NCBI GenBank assembly: GCA_032358165.1
Contig: JAALGY010000057.1
Span: 2,356,001-2,420,000 of the forward strand
Source of the DNA: Diplosphaera chodatii
Lineage: Eukaryota; Chlorophyta; Trebouxiophyceae; Prasiolales; Stichococcaceae
DNA: 64,000 nt
Reading direction: 5' to 3'
Each line of letters opens with the position of its first letter. Within the stretch, counting starts at the first letter, position 1. Below the pieces are notes generated by a model that made no database searches, was not told the origin of the DNA, and saw only the letters and a list, made by a program, of their open reading frames with translations. Positions 12,208-24,299 of this stretch are shown piece by piece. The position numbers were made by a program, and so were the translations under genes.

Positions 12208-13472
12208 ATGTTGGGGGCATTTGCACGCATCCCGGGGTGGCCGCCCGCGCTGCAGCCGCTGGCCCGGCTGGCCTGCTGTGCGGGGACAGCGGCAGCTGCG
12301 GCCGCCTTCTCCACATCTCACCTGGGCACCAGCATGCCGGCGCCGCAGTCCCTGGACGAGATCATGAAGGTGGACCAGCTGCAGGGCAGGACGCCGGACG
12401 AGGTGGAGGACATCTGGATGCAGGTATGCGATCTGCCACCCTGCTTTGTGTGTCAAGCATCACGTTTGTGTTTCATGCAGCAGTACACTGCCACAGTGCA
12501 TGCATGAGCTTAATGTACATGAGTTGTCATGAACGTGTGTCGCAGTTCCACCTGGATGACAGCAAGGGGCGTGCGGGCGCCGTGCTGCCGGGCCCGCTGT
12601 ACAAGATGTTCCGCACCAGGGCCGCCGCATCGTGAGGGTGCCTGCGTCGTGAACGCTGTGTGAAGGCTGCCCATGGCTGTGTGCATGTTGCATGTAGAAC
12701 CCTGGAACTTCTGTTGACGGATGGCTCTTGTACCCGTTTGCTCCCTGCACAACAGGCCCAACTTTGTGCTGCCTCTTGGGAAGGGCGCCGGCAAGAGCGC
12801 CACGATGCTGCTGCAGTGTCAGCTGCCGCACGTGTTGTTTACAGGGCTCGAAGACTACAAGCAGTATGTCTTGGCTCTCCGTTGCGTTCTGCGGCAAACT
12901 GCATTGATTGGGCACCCTGAACACCCCCAATCAACCGTGCGCCATGGCGTTGGTGCACCTGGATGGCAAGCATCCAAAGGCATGGTCCTTGAGCTTCTGT
13001 AGCGTTAGGTTGGGCCCAACCCTCCGCAGGTTGGGCGCAGGCGCGCCGCCTGTGCTGACCATCACGCACTACCCCGAGCTGCTGGCCTCCCATGACTTGG
13101 TGCTTGCTCGTGCCGACACCGTCAACCCACGCATGGTGTCAGTTCCAGAGGTACTGCACGATCGCATCTATCATGCACCACATCAGATGAAAAACATGCT
13201 TGCACTGTTGTGAGCCCGCATGAAGGTCCACTGTTATGAGCCTGCATGAAGGTGATGTGGCTAAGCCACAATCAGGCTGTGTGGCGCACCTGCAGTCTGA
13301 GTCTTGGTGCTGCATCTGGCTGCAGGCTCGCACACTCATGGCATTGATGCACACGATGTACTCAGACCCGCGCAGCTACCTTAGGGTGAACGAGTTCAAC
13401 CACGAGCCGCACAGGTTCAGATACGACGATTTGCTGAGGGAATTGGGGCACTCCATGGGGGATGTGACATGA
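12208..13472 (+). CDS. ATP11: Mitochondrial F1-ATPase assembly factor ATP11 (ATPAF1)
   Basis: This chaperone binds free F1 beta subunits during ATP synthase assembly in the mitochondrial matrix. Five exons join cleanly in phase: 12208-12423, 12546-12631, 12756-12863, 13030-13150 and 13326-13472. They give about 225 residues. The N-terminus (about 40 residues) is rich in Ala and Arg and lacks acids, as a mitochondrial presequence should. The ATP11 domain is seen as SLDEIMKVDQLQGRTPDEVE, then IWMQFHLDD, PNFVLPLG, LFTGLEDYKQ, APPVLTITHYPELLASHDLV and EARTLMALMHTMYSD, ending with the family's FN.....F.YDD pattern. Length is at the short end for the family. The gene diverges from cyclin B and converges with CSP41A, whose stop is only 225 bases away. 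Confidence 0.9.
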
Positions 13473-13697
13473 CAGACCAGCTGGTTGTTGTCAGATATGC
13501 GCAGGTTGCGGATCAAATTGGATCAAGCAGCTGGGGTTGTTGCAAAGACCATGAGCACAACACGAGCCTGTCAGCTGGTCCCTAGCATTTTCGAACACGA
13601 TTTCAGTAATGCAATGTTATAGGGGTGCATGCTGATGTCTTATGTCAGAGCTACACTGAGCATTGGCATGGTGGATTCCCTGCTGCTATGGCAGCAA

Positions 13698-15934
13698 TCA
13701 TGACGAAGCAGCAATGATCTGGTCGTCCAGGCTGAAGTCAATATCCTTCTGCTCACGGCCGCTGGCCTTGTATGCGTTCACCAGCTCCTCGACATCTCCT
13801 GTGGATGATAAAACAAGACGGACGTCAGCATGAAATGGCACCTAGCTGCAACCGGAGACAGCAGCAGTATTATGTGACGTCAAGTCGTAGTGCACCCTGC
13901 ATTCGTACCTAGGAAGGTGTGCTGTGGCTGCCAGCCCAGCACAGACTTGGCTTTGTCCGCACCGCAGAAGAAGTGCACTGTCCTGCAGCAGTGGCACGTA
14001 CAGAATTCCTGTGTACAAGATGGCTTTGGGCATGTGACAGTATGTCCACGCACCACGGCAAAATGCACCATCCCATGCAAGAACGCAGGTGACCATTCGG
14101 GTATCAACACAGCAGAGTGCTATTGCGATCATGGCCACACCAGCAGCAGCCTGCACCGAGCCTGCGTACCGCTCTGACTTGCAAAGTGCAGCGTTTGCTG
14201 CCGGCCTGAACCTCACCTGAAGGGGAAGGCCTTCTTGTCAAAGTCCTTCGGGTTGAAGTGCACAATCTTGGGCTCCTTGCCCAGCGCCTTTGCAATCGCG
14301 TTGACAATGCCTGCGCAGGGCGTAACGAGAGGAGCTGCTTTACGCATGCCATCATGACTGCCCCGATGGGACCACCGGACATCCGCTGACAGGAGGTGAG
14401 TCGGCATGACGCAGGTGCAAGAGCAAGTGTCACCGTCAAAGCTGATGGCGCGGTCAGAGGCCAGGTTGAATTGCTGCTTCACAGCCGACTCGTTGCCGGG
14501 AACCGCGGCCAGCATCTCCGCCAGGTCCTCCACGTGCGACAAGTTCACCAGCTGGATGCCGGGCGCCGGGATGGGCACCGGCCGGTCCCTGCAGATGGAT
14601 GTTGACGTGGTGACAGTTGCAAGGTTGTGGACAAGACCGGCAGATGCAGCGAAATGCCCAGCTGGAGTCGTGCCGCACGCAGCACCCGTGGATGCCATGT
14701 CACTGCTCCAGTGCTCGGCATAGACAGCAGCCGTCAGGATCTTCCAGGCTGCCTCATCCTGACACCATTCCCACGAATCTGCCAGGACGTGCAGCCAGTG
14801 TCAGAGAGACTCTGTGGACAGACCCAGCAGGCACCTGATGATGCGGTCGACGAACCACTGCTCGCAGTCCTTGTTGGTGTATGGGCCGTAGATGTACTGC
14901 GGCTGGAAGACTGTGTATGGCAGATCCTGCTCCTCCAGATACTTCTCCACCTCCACCTGTACTTTGCAGATGTCTGATTGGTGCACAGTTCTGCAGGTAG
15001 CATGATTGAGTGTCAGGTCCTATGTCCAGGGTAGCCTATCGAGTGCATCTGCAGGCGGTCACCTCTACAGCAAGTGCAGGCGAGCAGATGAAGCGAGCAT
15101 GTCATGTCTAGACCAGGCACAGCCGGGGAGCCGCCGCTCACATGGCCAGCAGACGACTTCCGCTCGTCTCCCTCCACAAGCATCGGCTCAATGTCGTCCG
15201 CCTTGTATGCGCCGGCTGACGCAACGAAGGCGTAGTGCTTCACCTTGCCCTGCAGCAGCGATGGAAATGGTTTGATGAACCTGGAGGCCTGCGGCAAACT
15301 TGTGGCATGGCTCGTGCAGGGTTGGCCTGCACAGCTGGATGCAGGTCTGGCACCTTGTACTTGTCGATAGCTGCCTTGCACACGTCCAGCGCCTTGCCGT
15401 TGTTGTCATACACAATGTCGAAGGGGCCGTCCGGCAGGCTGGCCTCATCAGCGGGGTTGCCCCAGCTGATGGTGACGCCCTCTGATGCTAGCTTGTCGTA
15501 CTGGCTGTATGGGTCCTTTGCCTTCGCCTTTGACTGCATGGATTGAGACATCAGCCGTGCTTACATGCGCGATACCGATCCCACATCGGGCGATCTGCAG
15601 AAGGGGGTCACGGCACATGGAATCGCCCACGGGCATGCAGGCCTGCATGGCTGCCTGAACTGGGCTTTCTCTTACGATCTGCGACGCACAGACATCTGAA
15701 GATCACCTCATCTCCGTCGTTAAGGATCGACACCGAGTGCCCGTCCTTCAGGAGCCTGCGCGCCAGATGCAGGCCCAGGAATGCATGACCGCCGCCCTTT
15801 GTGTTGATGATCAGGGCGCTGTCTGATCTGGCTGCCATGCGCAGGCCTGCCTGCCTGCTGACCTGCCTGTGGCACGCTAGCCGCGTGCCAAACACATCCG
15901 CCTGCCGCACGGAGCAACTACGCATGGTCTGCAT
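13698..15934 (-). CDS. CSP41A: Chloroplast stem-loop RNA-binding protein CSP41A
   Basis: This is an atypical short-chain dehydrogenase/epimerase-fold protein that binds chloroplast mRNAs and rRNA. The first exon (ATG 15934) has a basic leader of about 30 residues followed by SALIINTKGGGHAFLG, the altered Rossmann glycine loop. Later exons read VTISWGNPADEASLPDGPFD (about 15470), DIVYDNNGKALDVC (about 15410), HYAFVASAGAYKADD (about 15235), EGDERKSSAGHV (about 15170), VEVEKYLEEQDLPYTVFQPQ (about 14960), [20 protein letters not shown] (about 14870-14575), LVNLSHVEDLAEML (about 14550), FNLASDRAISFDG (about 14465), VHFNPKDFDKKAFPFR (about 14260), AKSVLGWQPQHTFLG (about 13950) and a last exon ending DDQIIAASS. 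EGD..K..AGHV, NKDCE.WF.DRI.RDR and SDRA favour the CSP41A over the CSP41B branch. It shares a divergent promoter region with the CPBP protease gene. Confidence 0.9.
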
Positions 15935-16576
15935 GACGCCCTGCGATTGCCTCCCGAAGGATAACCAAATGGATCAGAAGGGTGTCACACGGCCCTGCCT
16001 GCTCCTATAGCTATAGATGCTGGAACGATGCAATGCTGGGGGTGATCGCATGTGAAAACTGCACAAGAGGCCGCGGACCTGCGCGATGATCATCCTTGAG
16101 CAAGTGGCTTTTGGCTGAGCTGGCGCTGAGCTGGACGCCTGGACCAGGTCAGGAGCAGGTTACGTCAGGAGGTGCATGCAGGCACATGTGAACAGGTTTG
16201 CTGCAGTTCGAGAAGGAAACGCGCGAAAGCGTGGCTTGCAGCTGCGAGAGGACCTATTCAGAGTCATGCGGTGTTCGCCTGGCGCCATGCATGCGGGTGG
16301 TGCAGCGCAGGTTGCATTGGCCTCGAGTCACATGCCACCGGTGAGCGATGGGTCATTTCGGATCGCATGTGCTTTGTTGCTGGACCATGACGTGCAACTT
16401 TGCCAACCTTCACGCGCTGAGCGCAGGCACGGTACACGACGTGCCATGCAACCAAGCGGAAGAAGCAGCCCGCAGGGAGAGGCTTCGGTGGCAGCTCCTC
16501 ATCAGGTACCTTCAGCAGTCCTAGCTGCTGTCCTATGTAATGAATAGGAGGTGAACATGCAGGAGACTGTTATCCT
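15935..16576. promoter_or_regulatory. Divergent region, CSP41A / CPBP protease
   Basis: The region lies between facing-away 5' ends. An open frame from ATG 16176 to 16547 has few acidic residues and could be a 5' transit-peptide exon of the CPBP gene (GTACCT follows at 16506). However, I could not join it in phase to the exon starting near 16577, so it is left as regulatory or 5' UTR. Confidence 0.4.
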
Positions 16577-17924
16577 ATGGTTGCCGGGCGACGCTGTGCA
16601 GGAGGCATCCAGCAGGATGTCGCCAGCCGTAGCGAGGAGACCGATGCTGGCGCACAGCCGGTGGCTACTCCACAGAGCGACGCTGTGAGTTCAGCATCAG
16701 CAGCTCGTTGCGCCATTGCTGCAGACACTAGCGCTGCACCTCCTTTATAAGTACCAGCTCTCAGTGTGCAGGGCACCAGCATGCATGGCGCTGGTAAGTT
16801 TACCAGCCAGGGCGCGCTGCCACGGGTCTCCAGAGGCAGAGTGTTTCAGACCTGCGCAAAGGTAAGGCGGAAACATGCCATCAGCTGGATCTTGCATGGT
16901 GCGCACACGCACAGCGCCCGCATTTACTCCGCCTGTCACTTACGAAGCACATCAGCATTGCTGCAGATATCAGGCGCCATGGCAGGCGGCGGTCTCTTGC
17001 TTCGGCTGGCAGCGCCATACACGTCAGCAGCCCTGGGGGCTGACAGCGCGGCTGTGCAATATCTGTTGGCAGGTGCTGTCGACATCATGCATGCATGTCA
17101 CAGCATGCTATTGGCAGCTGCTTGTTGGATGCGCACCGATTCCCAAAAGTTGCTGCATCTAGCCGTTACCAGCATGCTGATGCACTTGCTGCGGCTTGCG
17201 CAGGTCCGCAGCTGCTGAATGCCCAACACTTAGCCGTGATGCTGAGTGCGGCGGCGGGTATCACAGGCAGCAGACAGGCGCTACTCGCTGTCTGGCCAGA
17301 CTTTGCAGCAGCCACAGATGCATCCAACCGGCAGGTGCCCTTGAACGTCACAGAACACAAGCGTTACTGACCCACTCGAACTTTTGCTGCAGGGCGAACC
17401 ACCCAATGGGCCGGTGAATGCTGCTCCAACATTGGTTCCCTATGAAAATGCAGGTGCTGTCACCACTTGAGCCCTACGACTTGGTGTGGCTCGCAGCTCT
17501 TCCTGGCATATCAGAGGAGGTGCTGTTCCGTGGCGCTTTGATTCCTGCGCTCTTGCCCGACTGGTAAGGCTATGATGACCCATGTTCAGGCACTCAAAGA
17601 GGCCGGTTGCTCTTTCAGCTCGGAGCCGTACATGTCTGAATGTTGTTAATGCAACGTGAATGCATGCTGTGCATGTCTTTGATGACGGTCGTTGCGTGTT
17701 GTTGGTGCAGGCGGGGAGTGCTGTTGGCTGGTGCCGCCTTTGGTGTGCTGCACAACAGCGGCGGCCGCAACTGGGCGTTTGCAGCATGGGCAGCGGCTGT
17801 CGGATGTATCTATGGCGCAATCTACCTGCAGACCGGCGATATCTCGGTGCCGATTGGAGCACACACGCTTGCAAACCTATCGGGTGCAATTCTGTGGCTG
17901 CAGTTTCGGAATAACCCTAAGTGA
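16577..17924 (+). CDS. CPBP (CAAX/Rce1-type) intramembrane protease, probably plastid
   Basis: This is a membrane-embedded metalloprotease of the CPBP/ABI family. The catalytic EExxxR motif is in PGISEEVLFRGALIPALLPD (about 17505-17562). It is followed after an in-phase intron by AAFGVLHNSGG (about 17728), a long hydrophobic helix, and PIGAHTLANLSG (about 17850) with the conserved His/Asn. Upstream exons carry LLLRLAAPYTSAAL (about 16993) and LLNAQHLAVMLSAAAG (about 17213), which are membrane-like segments. Exons from ATG 16577 join in phase through about 16963 (acceptor CTGCAG before ATATCAG). Around 17395-17455 an optional micro-intron of about 54 bases is needed, or that exon is skipped. 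The true start may lie further upstream, because plant relatives have long transit peptides. The substrate is unknown. Confidence 0.75.
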
Positions 17925-18073
17925 CGTTGCACCTAGCCTTAGATGACTGCTCATATTACTGCTGACAACAGACACTGAGCCTGAGGGAACACTACGCTAC
18001 TGTCAACAAGTTGGCCCACCCAACAACAGCCTGTGTCCAGCAAGTGCTGCTACTGTGCCCCATACGCACGAAG

Positions 18074-21000
18074 TCACCGCTTGCCGCCCTTGGTCGCCTC
18101 CTGCTTGGCCACCCGCTCTTTCAGAGTGCAGATGCGGTTCAGCACCACCGCCCCAGGCTGAGAGTCGGAGTCCACATGGAAGTACCCCAGCCGCTCCAGC
18201 TGGAATCTGTTCAGAGACGGCATCCTGGGAGTGAGCTTGACCCAGAATTGACATATGCAATGCCATTCGGCGCAAGTTGTGAGGCGATGTCCTGTGGTAA
18301 GTACCAGATCACTTGGAGGCACAGTCAGACACTGCATGCGCATGCCAGGACTCATAATAGGGGATGTGTGCAAGCGCACCTGTCGCCGGGCTGTGCTGCA
18401 ACCAGTGGCGGGCTGGCCAGTGCGCCCTTCACCACCTCCAGGCTGCCGGGGTTCAGGCAGCTGAGCCAGTCCTCCTCGTTCGCTGGGTCCGCCGAACTGT
18501 GTGCAACAATCACTCCCAGTCGTTCGCACGTCATACAGACACTCCACACAAGTGTTGCAACCATGACATGCATGGAGAAGGTTGCAAGCAGGCGGCAAGC
18601 AGCTGCACCTGAACAGCACATCGTACAGCCGCAGCTCGACGCTGGGCGGTGCTTTGCCGGGCGCTGGGTCTGCCACCCAGTTGAGGACGCCCTGCACATC
18701 ACAACAACTGCATATTTCAGGATGTCACACTTTCTCTCAGTAGCTACACATCACCAACAGAAGCATGGGCGCTGCTTGATCGCTGCTGCTTCGTGCCCTG
18801 GCAGCTCTTGTGCCCACATCTGCATGAAAGTCTGCAGAAACCCCCGCACCTTTGGGGGCTTCTTCTGCTGCGTCCTGAAGTCTGCATCGTACTCTGCAGC
18901 AAGCTCGGTGACCTCACCGGCTGCATCTGTGCTGAAGGATGTGCACCTGATGGGGTAGGCATACCTGCAGGAATTAAACTGCATCTTCATGCATCTCACT
19001 ACCTCTTGTACATTGGTGGCGATGTGGCACGAACATGCAGAGTGTCTGGCATGCAAGGCGATGCATGACACACGTGAAGGAGTTGCTGCAGCAGGTGGAG
19101 CGTACATGACATGTGGACATGCAGAAACTCCTTGAGATGAGACGACTCACCGCAGCATGACGGACTTGCCAGGCGCCAACCCATAAAAGTCCTTGGAGTC
19201 AGCCTCCCGGAAGTCGTCTCGCTCGATGTACACCACCTGACAGACGAATAGCGGAAGAGTTAGATACTGACGATCTACTGCAAGGGTGTGCATCACTTGA
19301 AGACGCAATGCATGGACCTCACCCTTGAAAACGGGATAGCGTACTCTTCTGTGCTGGCCTTCTGCTGCGGGTAGCGCTGTGCAGGAGGCAGAGGGACGGT
19401 TTTCACTACGGCCATGCAGTGGTGCTTGGGTGGCAGACAACACGTAAGCACACACAGAGCCATACCAATAGGCATTTCTGAAGCCCATGTCACCTTCGCC
19501 TGCACAGACTCGACATGGTCTGCTGGCAGGTTGCTGATGACCACCCGCAGCGGCCGGGCCACTGCCAGTGCACGCGGAGCGTGCACATCCAAGTCTCCCC
19601 GGACCTGTCATCACCATACACCGAATGTCATCAGGTACATCTGCAACGGTAGGGAGAGCCAACCATCGTAGCATGAAGTGTCTCATATGGTGCACATCGC
19701 AGTTTGCAGGGGCAGCCAGCATTGTGCTGAAGATGTGTAGAGATGGCGCACATGAAACTCGAGTTTGTGAAGGTGGATCATGTTATCAGACCGCGTGACG
19801 CCCATCTCCCTGCAGAAATTGTTGATGGCCTGCGAGCACACGGGCAAACATCAGCAAGGCTAAGGCTCGTTCACAGGGCAGTCTGCCATGCTGCACCTGC
19901 TGCCAGCATGAGCGTGTGGTGGTCTCACATGCTTACGAACAGTGTAAGCCAAGGGGTTGTCCATTAGTGTGCCGTGTGTTGCACAGCCTCATCATGACGG
20001 TCAGCAGTCTTGGCTGCAAGCGTATACAGCCACCACAATGTCCAAGTTTGCGATCTCGTTCTTGCGTGCAGCCATCAGGATGCGGCGTGCAACAGAGTTT
20101 CCACGGGACGCATCCCGTGCTCACTGTGGGGGTGATGCCACGCCGCCGCATGCCAGACAGCGTCAGCAGCCGCGGGTCATCCCAACCGGCCACATGGCCG
20201 CCCGCCACCAGCTGCGCCAGCTTGCGCTTGGACATCACCGCGTGCGTCATGTTCAGCCGCGAGTACTCCCACACGAACGGCTTGTACATGCCCAGGACCT
20301 GCGCACACGATGGGCCCACTCAGCACCGTGTCGAGCTGCCACTACCGCTCGAATGACGCACACCAAAAAGAACCTGATGTGTGACAATGCTGTCACGTGA
20401 CCAGCAGAGGCAGTCCCTTGTCGCCTTGGAGGAAAACGTCGACGGGTGTGCCAGGCCTGAAATATGATGGCGCGCAGGCAGTGCAGAGTGTGCAATACAT
20501 CGGGTTGATGCACATCAAGCCCACCTCGAGCAGCCAGTAGTAGGAGGCGCGCCGCGTCTCAAACTCCAGCGTGCACAGCGAGTGGCTGACGTTCTCCAGG
20601 CTGTCGACCAGGCAGTGCGTGAAATCGTATGAAGGATAGATGCACCTGGCAAATCAAGCAAGCGAGGTCAGCAGGCACGTTTGTCAACTATACAGCAATG
20701 AAGCTGCACGAAACTGCTGCACCATTCCACAAGGAAGTCGATTCAGATCGCAAATGTGCAGTGAAGGATCAACTGTGACACTGAACAGAAGACGGACCAT
20801 GTGGCGCCTGCGCGCGGATGCTGTGCAAATTTCACGCGGTATGCAATCAGGTCGAACATGTTGTAGTTGTCGTTCTTCACATCCATCTTCATCCTGCAGT
20901 GCCACTGAGGCTGGTTGAAGGCAGATCCACAGGAGCAGCATTTGTTGGGTGTCCGCCAGATGCTACAGCAGCCAGCATGCAACCCGCAACCGCTGGCTTC

Positions 21001-23935
21001 CCGAGGCAGCAATACAGGGTGGATGCTCCATCACATGTGAACTGTCGAGCCAAGTGCCAACGGGGTTCACCGCAATGTAGCAGTGCCTTCGTCAAACAAG
21101 CCGCGGCGCATGTCCTCGAACAGAGCGAGTGAATCTGCGACTGGGCGGTCCCTCCAGGGACTGGGTTCCCGCTTTTCCCTATTCACACGAGTGTTAGCAG
21201 CTTGTCCACCAGTCACGAACTCACAATCGAAGCTGCTGTAGATGTGAGTTGGAAAACGCAGTGACAGCTGCAGCGCTTGCCTCCTGCACACGGCTTGCAA
21301 GGCTGGCGACATGCCGGCAACACAGTTTCTGGAGATGAGACATTTCGGCACCTGGAGGTCTTAATTTCCTCTGCTGTCTGGTGGTCCACATATGCGTGGC
21401 CGCGGCTGATGAGTTCAACTGCCAGCTGATACAGCTGCGGGAAGTAGTCGCTGGAGTGCGTGATCTGCATCAGCAACATAATACATTGAGTTTCAATCAG
21501 GGTTTTATGAGCAATCGCCTAGCGAGAGAGGGGGTGCCACAAGGTGTGTTGCACAGGAGAGCAACATTTGGCTGCTATCCCATGAGCATTGCCAAGCAAT
21601 CTTCAGGACCAGCAGGCACATTGCGAGGATGCCACACCATGCAATACACGACCCTACACATACATCGGTTGGGTAGGTGGATACTGCACCTGTGCTGGTG
21701 CCCAGCCAAGCCAGGAGATGATGTCCTGTATGTGATCGATGAACTCCTGCTTCTCTGCGTCTGGATTGGTGTCATCAAACCGCAGGATGCACCTCCCGCC
21801 ATTTTGCGCTGCCATGCCGAAGTCTACAAAGCAAGCCTGCACGTGGCCCCGAAGTGCTTGAAGTCTGTTCGTCTGCCGAACTTCGGTTGGCTGGAGCACA
21901 ACTCAGCGCACATCCGAGGTGCTGCTTTGCCTGCAGGTGCGGAATCACGTCTATCCCCACAATGTTTGCCTGTGCGCACCTTGCCATGCCCCACATGCAG
22001 ATAGCCATTGGGCTCAGGCGGGAAGCGGGTCACAACAGCACCGCCAGTAGCTGCCAGGTGCCCTTGCAGCTGCGCCGGGGTGTTGGCAATGTCCATACGC
22101 CCCCGCTCATCACTGCATTGGAGCAGCTGTGGCATTGAAAGATTGGTCCACGTAGTGAATGCAACCACAAGACTTGAGCGCTTGCCATGCATGTCCATGC
22201 ATGTGGATGTAGTTGGCGTCAGACTGAAATATTTGCATGCGCTGGCTTGATTGCGCGCTGAATCAATTCGAGCGCAACAGCCTAGAATGTAGCAACGTGC
22301 AGGCATGCGAGACCCGCAGCATGCGCCATCTGCGAATTGGACCAACTGGCCGAACACAGCAAGCATACAGAGATCCACACCTGAACTGCACAGATGTGTG
22401 CACGATGTTGTTTGCTGCCGGCGACGGTAGGAAGGAGAAGGGGTCCGCTGTGCGCCATGCTTCATCTGGAGCGGCTGCTGCTGACGCTGTGCCATTTGCC
22501 TGTGCTGCCTCTTGCGCTGGCTTTGCTGGCTTCGGCGGCTTGGTCTGGAAGCAGCAAGCAGGGAGCTGACAGTCCTCTGGAACTTTTCTGATGCTTGCCC
22601 CTCGGTCACTGACGTTCATGCTTATGCCTGTTTTTGCAATTTGGCTCTTAAACACCCGCACAAGCCAGTTGCACCTTCCACAGCAGGTTGTGCCCAACAT
22701 TGCAGTGAAGATCTCCCGGACAAGTAGTGATGCTGGCCATGATGGCAGCCAAGATGGCAAGCATACCTTCTTCTTTGGTGCAGCTGCAGCTGCAACGTCC
22801 TCCTCGGTCTTTGGCCCCAGCAGTGCAGCCACCTGCTGCTCCACCTCTGCCTTGACTGCGCCAACCTCTGCCCACTTCAGATCCATCCGCACCTAGCAGG
22901 CGGCATGGCATCGGCCTCAGCCACTCGATCAGAAACGATTCACCTCCTCGTTACTGCTTGCACCGCTTGCCGGTAACCCTTGTGGCACCAAGGCATCATG
23001 CTGCACCTTCCCCACGAGGATGTTCTGGTTGAACAGGTACCGCCGATCCTGCAGCGCCTCCTGCTCGTTGGCCACCACCTTGGCAACCGCAGCGGCGACC
23101 TGCTCTGGCGTTACCTGCCCCAGAACGGCAGCCATCTTGCTCGAGGGTCACCCTGCCAAGGCTGGCGGCAAGCTTGCTCGTGCACACATGACACAATGAA
23201 CCCTGTACGTACACATGGCCATCCTGCCTGACTCACTTCTACGCCAACGCCAGACGCTTCTTCGAACGTGTTGGCGTCAAGCGGCTCAGATCCCAGCGCC
23301 GACAGAAAGTCAAGCGCCCCATCCAGCTGGTGGTTGGCCTGCGCACGACCCAACAGACAGTCAATGAGGCCACACGAACAAGCTGTGGACGCGCTGCCCG
23401 CACATGCAGCCTGCGTAAACTGCTCCCATGTCTCCGAGTCCATGTGCACACCTTGACACGGCCGTCCATGATGTAGCGCAGCAGCACCGGCCGGTGGATG
23501 AGCGCATTGGTCGGGTACTGCATGGTCAGTGGGGCAAAGCAATGTCAACGGATTCTGCTATCTACTTCTAAGAAACTGCATGCATGTGCAACACCGGAGT
23601 GTCAATACATTCGGTGACACTTTCGGTGCCGCACCTTGGTGGCCGCGGCGTACAGGAGTGCACCAACCGCCTTCGGGGTTTCAGGCCCAGCCTGAGCCTC
23701 TTTGATGACGTCAACCACTGCTTGCCGAACTTTGGCCTTCTTGGCTGACGTCCTGCACATGCGCGTGCATCCCGTTTGCTGGATGCGCATCACACAGGAC
23801 ATGGCGTCTGTGGCGTGAATCAGGAAGCAAATGCATGTCGACGCTGTCTTTCACTTACTTTGCGACATCATCTGATAGCTTGATGTCCTTGAACAGGCGC
23901 AGAGCCTCCTCCTCCTGGTCCTCTCGGCTGGCCAT
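18074..23935 (-). CDS. QARS: Glutaminyl-tRNA synthetase, cytosolic
   Basis: This class I synthetase charges tRNA(Gln) with glutamine using ATP. The start ATG 23935 begins an acidic exon ([17 protein letters not shown]). The eukaryote-specific N-terminal appended domains (non-specific RNA-binding parts 1 and 2) are present: [18 protein letters not shown] (about 23500), [17 protein letters not shown] (about 23325), [13 protein letters not shown] (about 23270), then [20 protein letters not shown] (about 23070). A Lys/Ala/Pro linker leads to the catalytic core: [14 protein letters not shown] (HIGH box, about 22020), [17 protein letters not shown] (about 21800), [13 protein letters not shown] (about 21390), [11 protein letters not shown] (about 21165), [20 protein letters not shown] (MSK box, about 20280-20220) and [15 protein letters not shown] (about 19830-19785). 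The C-terminal beta-barrel part ends at 18074. No organellar leader is seen, which fits a cytosolic enzyme. Confidence 0.93.
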
Positions 23936-24299
23936 CCCGAGCGACCTGCCACCGTCACCCCCACACAGCGGCCCCTTCACTCCTCGACAGGCTTTTCAAC
24001 AGTATCTTCTGTCCACCAATAACACTAGCATCCACACTGCAGGCCGGGTGAGCGCTCGGGACATGCCTGCACCAGATCATGCACCTGCTCTGGAAGCAAG
24101 GGAGGCTGCACATGCACTTGCTGCTCAGTCGCATGCCTACATCATGATAGTGATGATGCCCATACACACGGTCGCTTGGTTTCAGCTGTCACACAGCGTA
24201 CATCACTTGCTGCAAATGGCATGAATCTCCATTGATTGATCAAGCTTTGTCTGGCAGACCCCAGCGCAGCCGTCATGGCCTCATGAACGGCGCATCTGC
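23936..24299. promoter_or_regulatory. Shared promoter region of QARS and gatA
   Basis: This is a 364-base gap between the glutaminyl-tRNA synthetase ATG (minus) and the gatA ATG (plus). It holds the imperfect palindrome CATCATGATAGTGATGATG (about 24140-24158), but no convincing TATA box. The two 5' ends face away from each other, so one region must serve two enzymes that make the same product class in different compartments. Confidence 0.55.
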
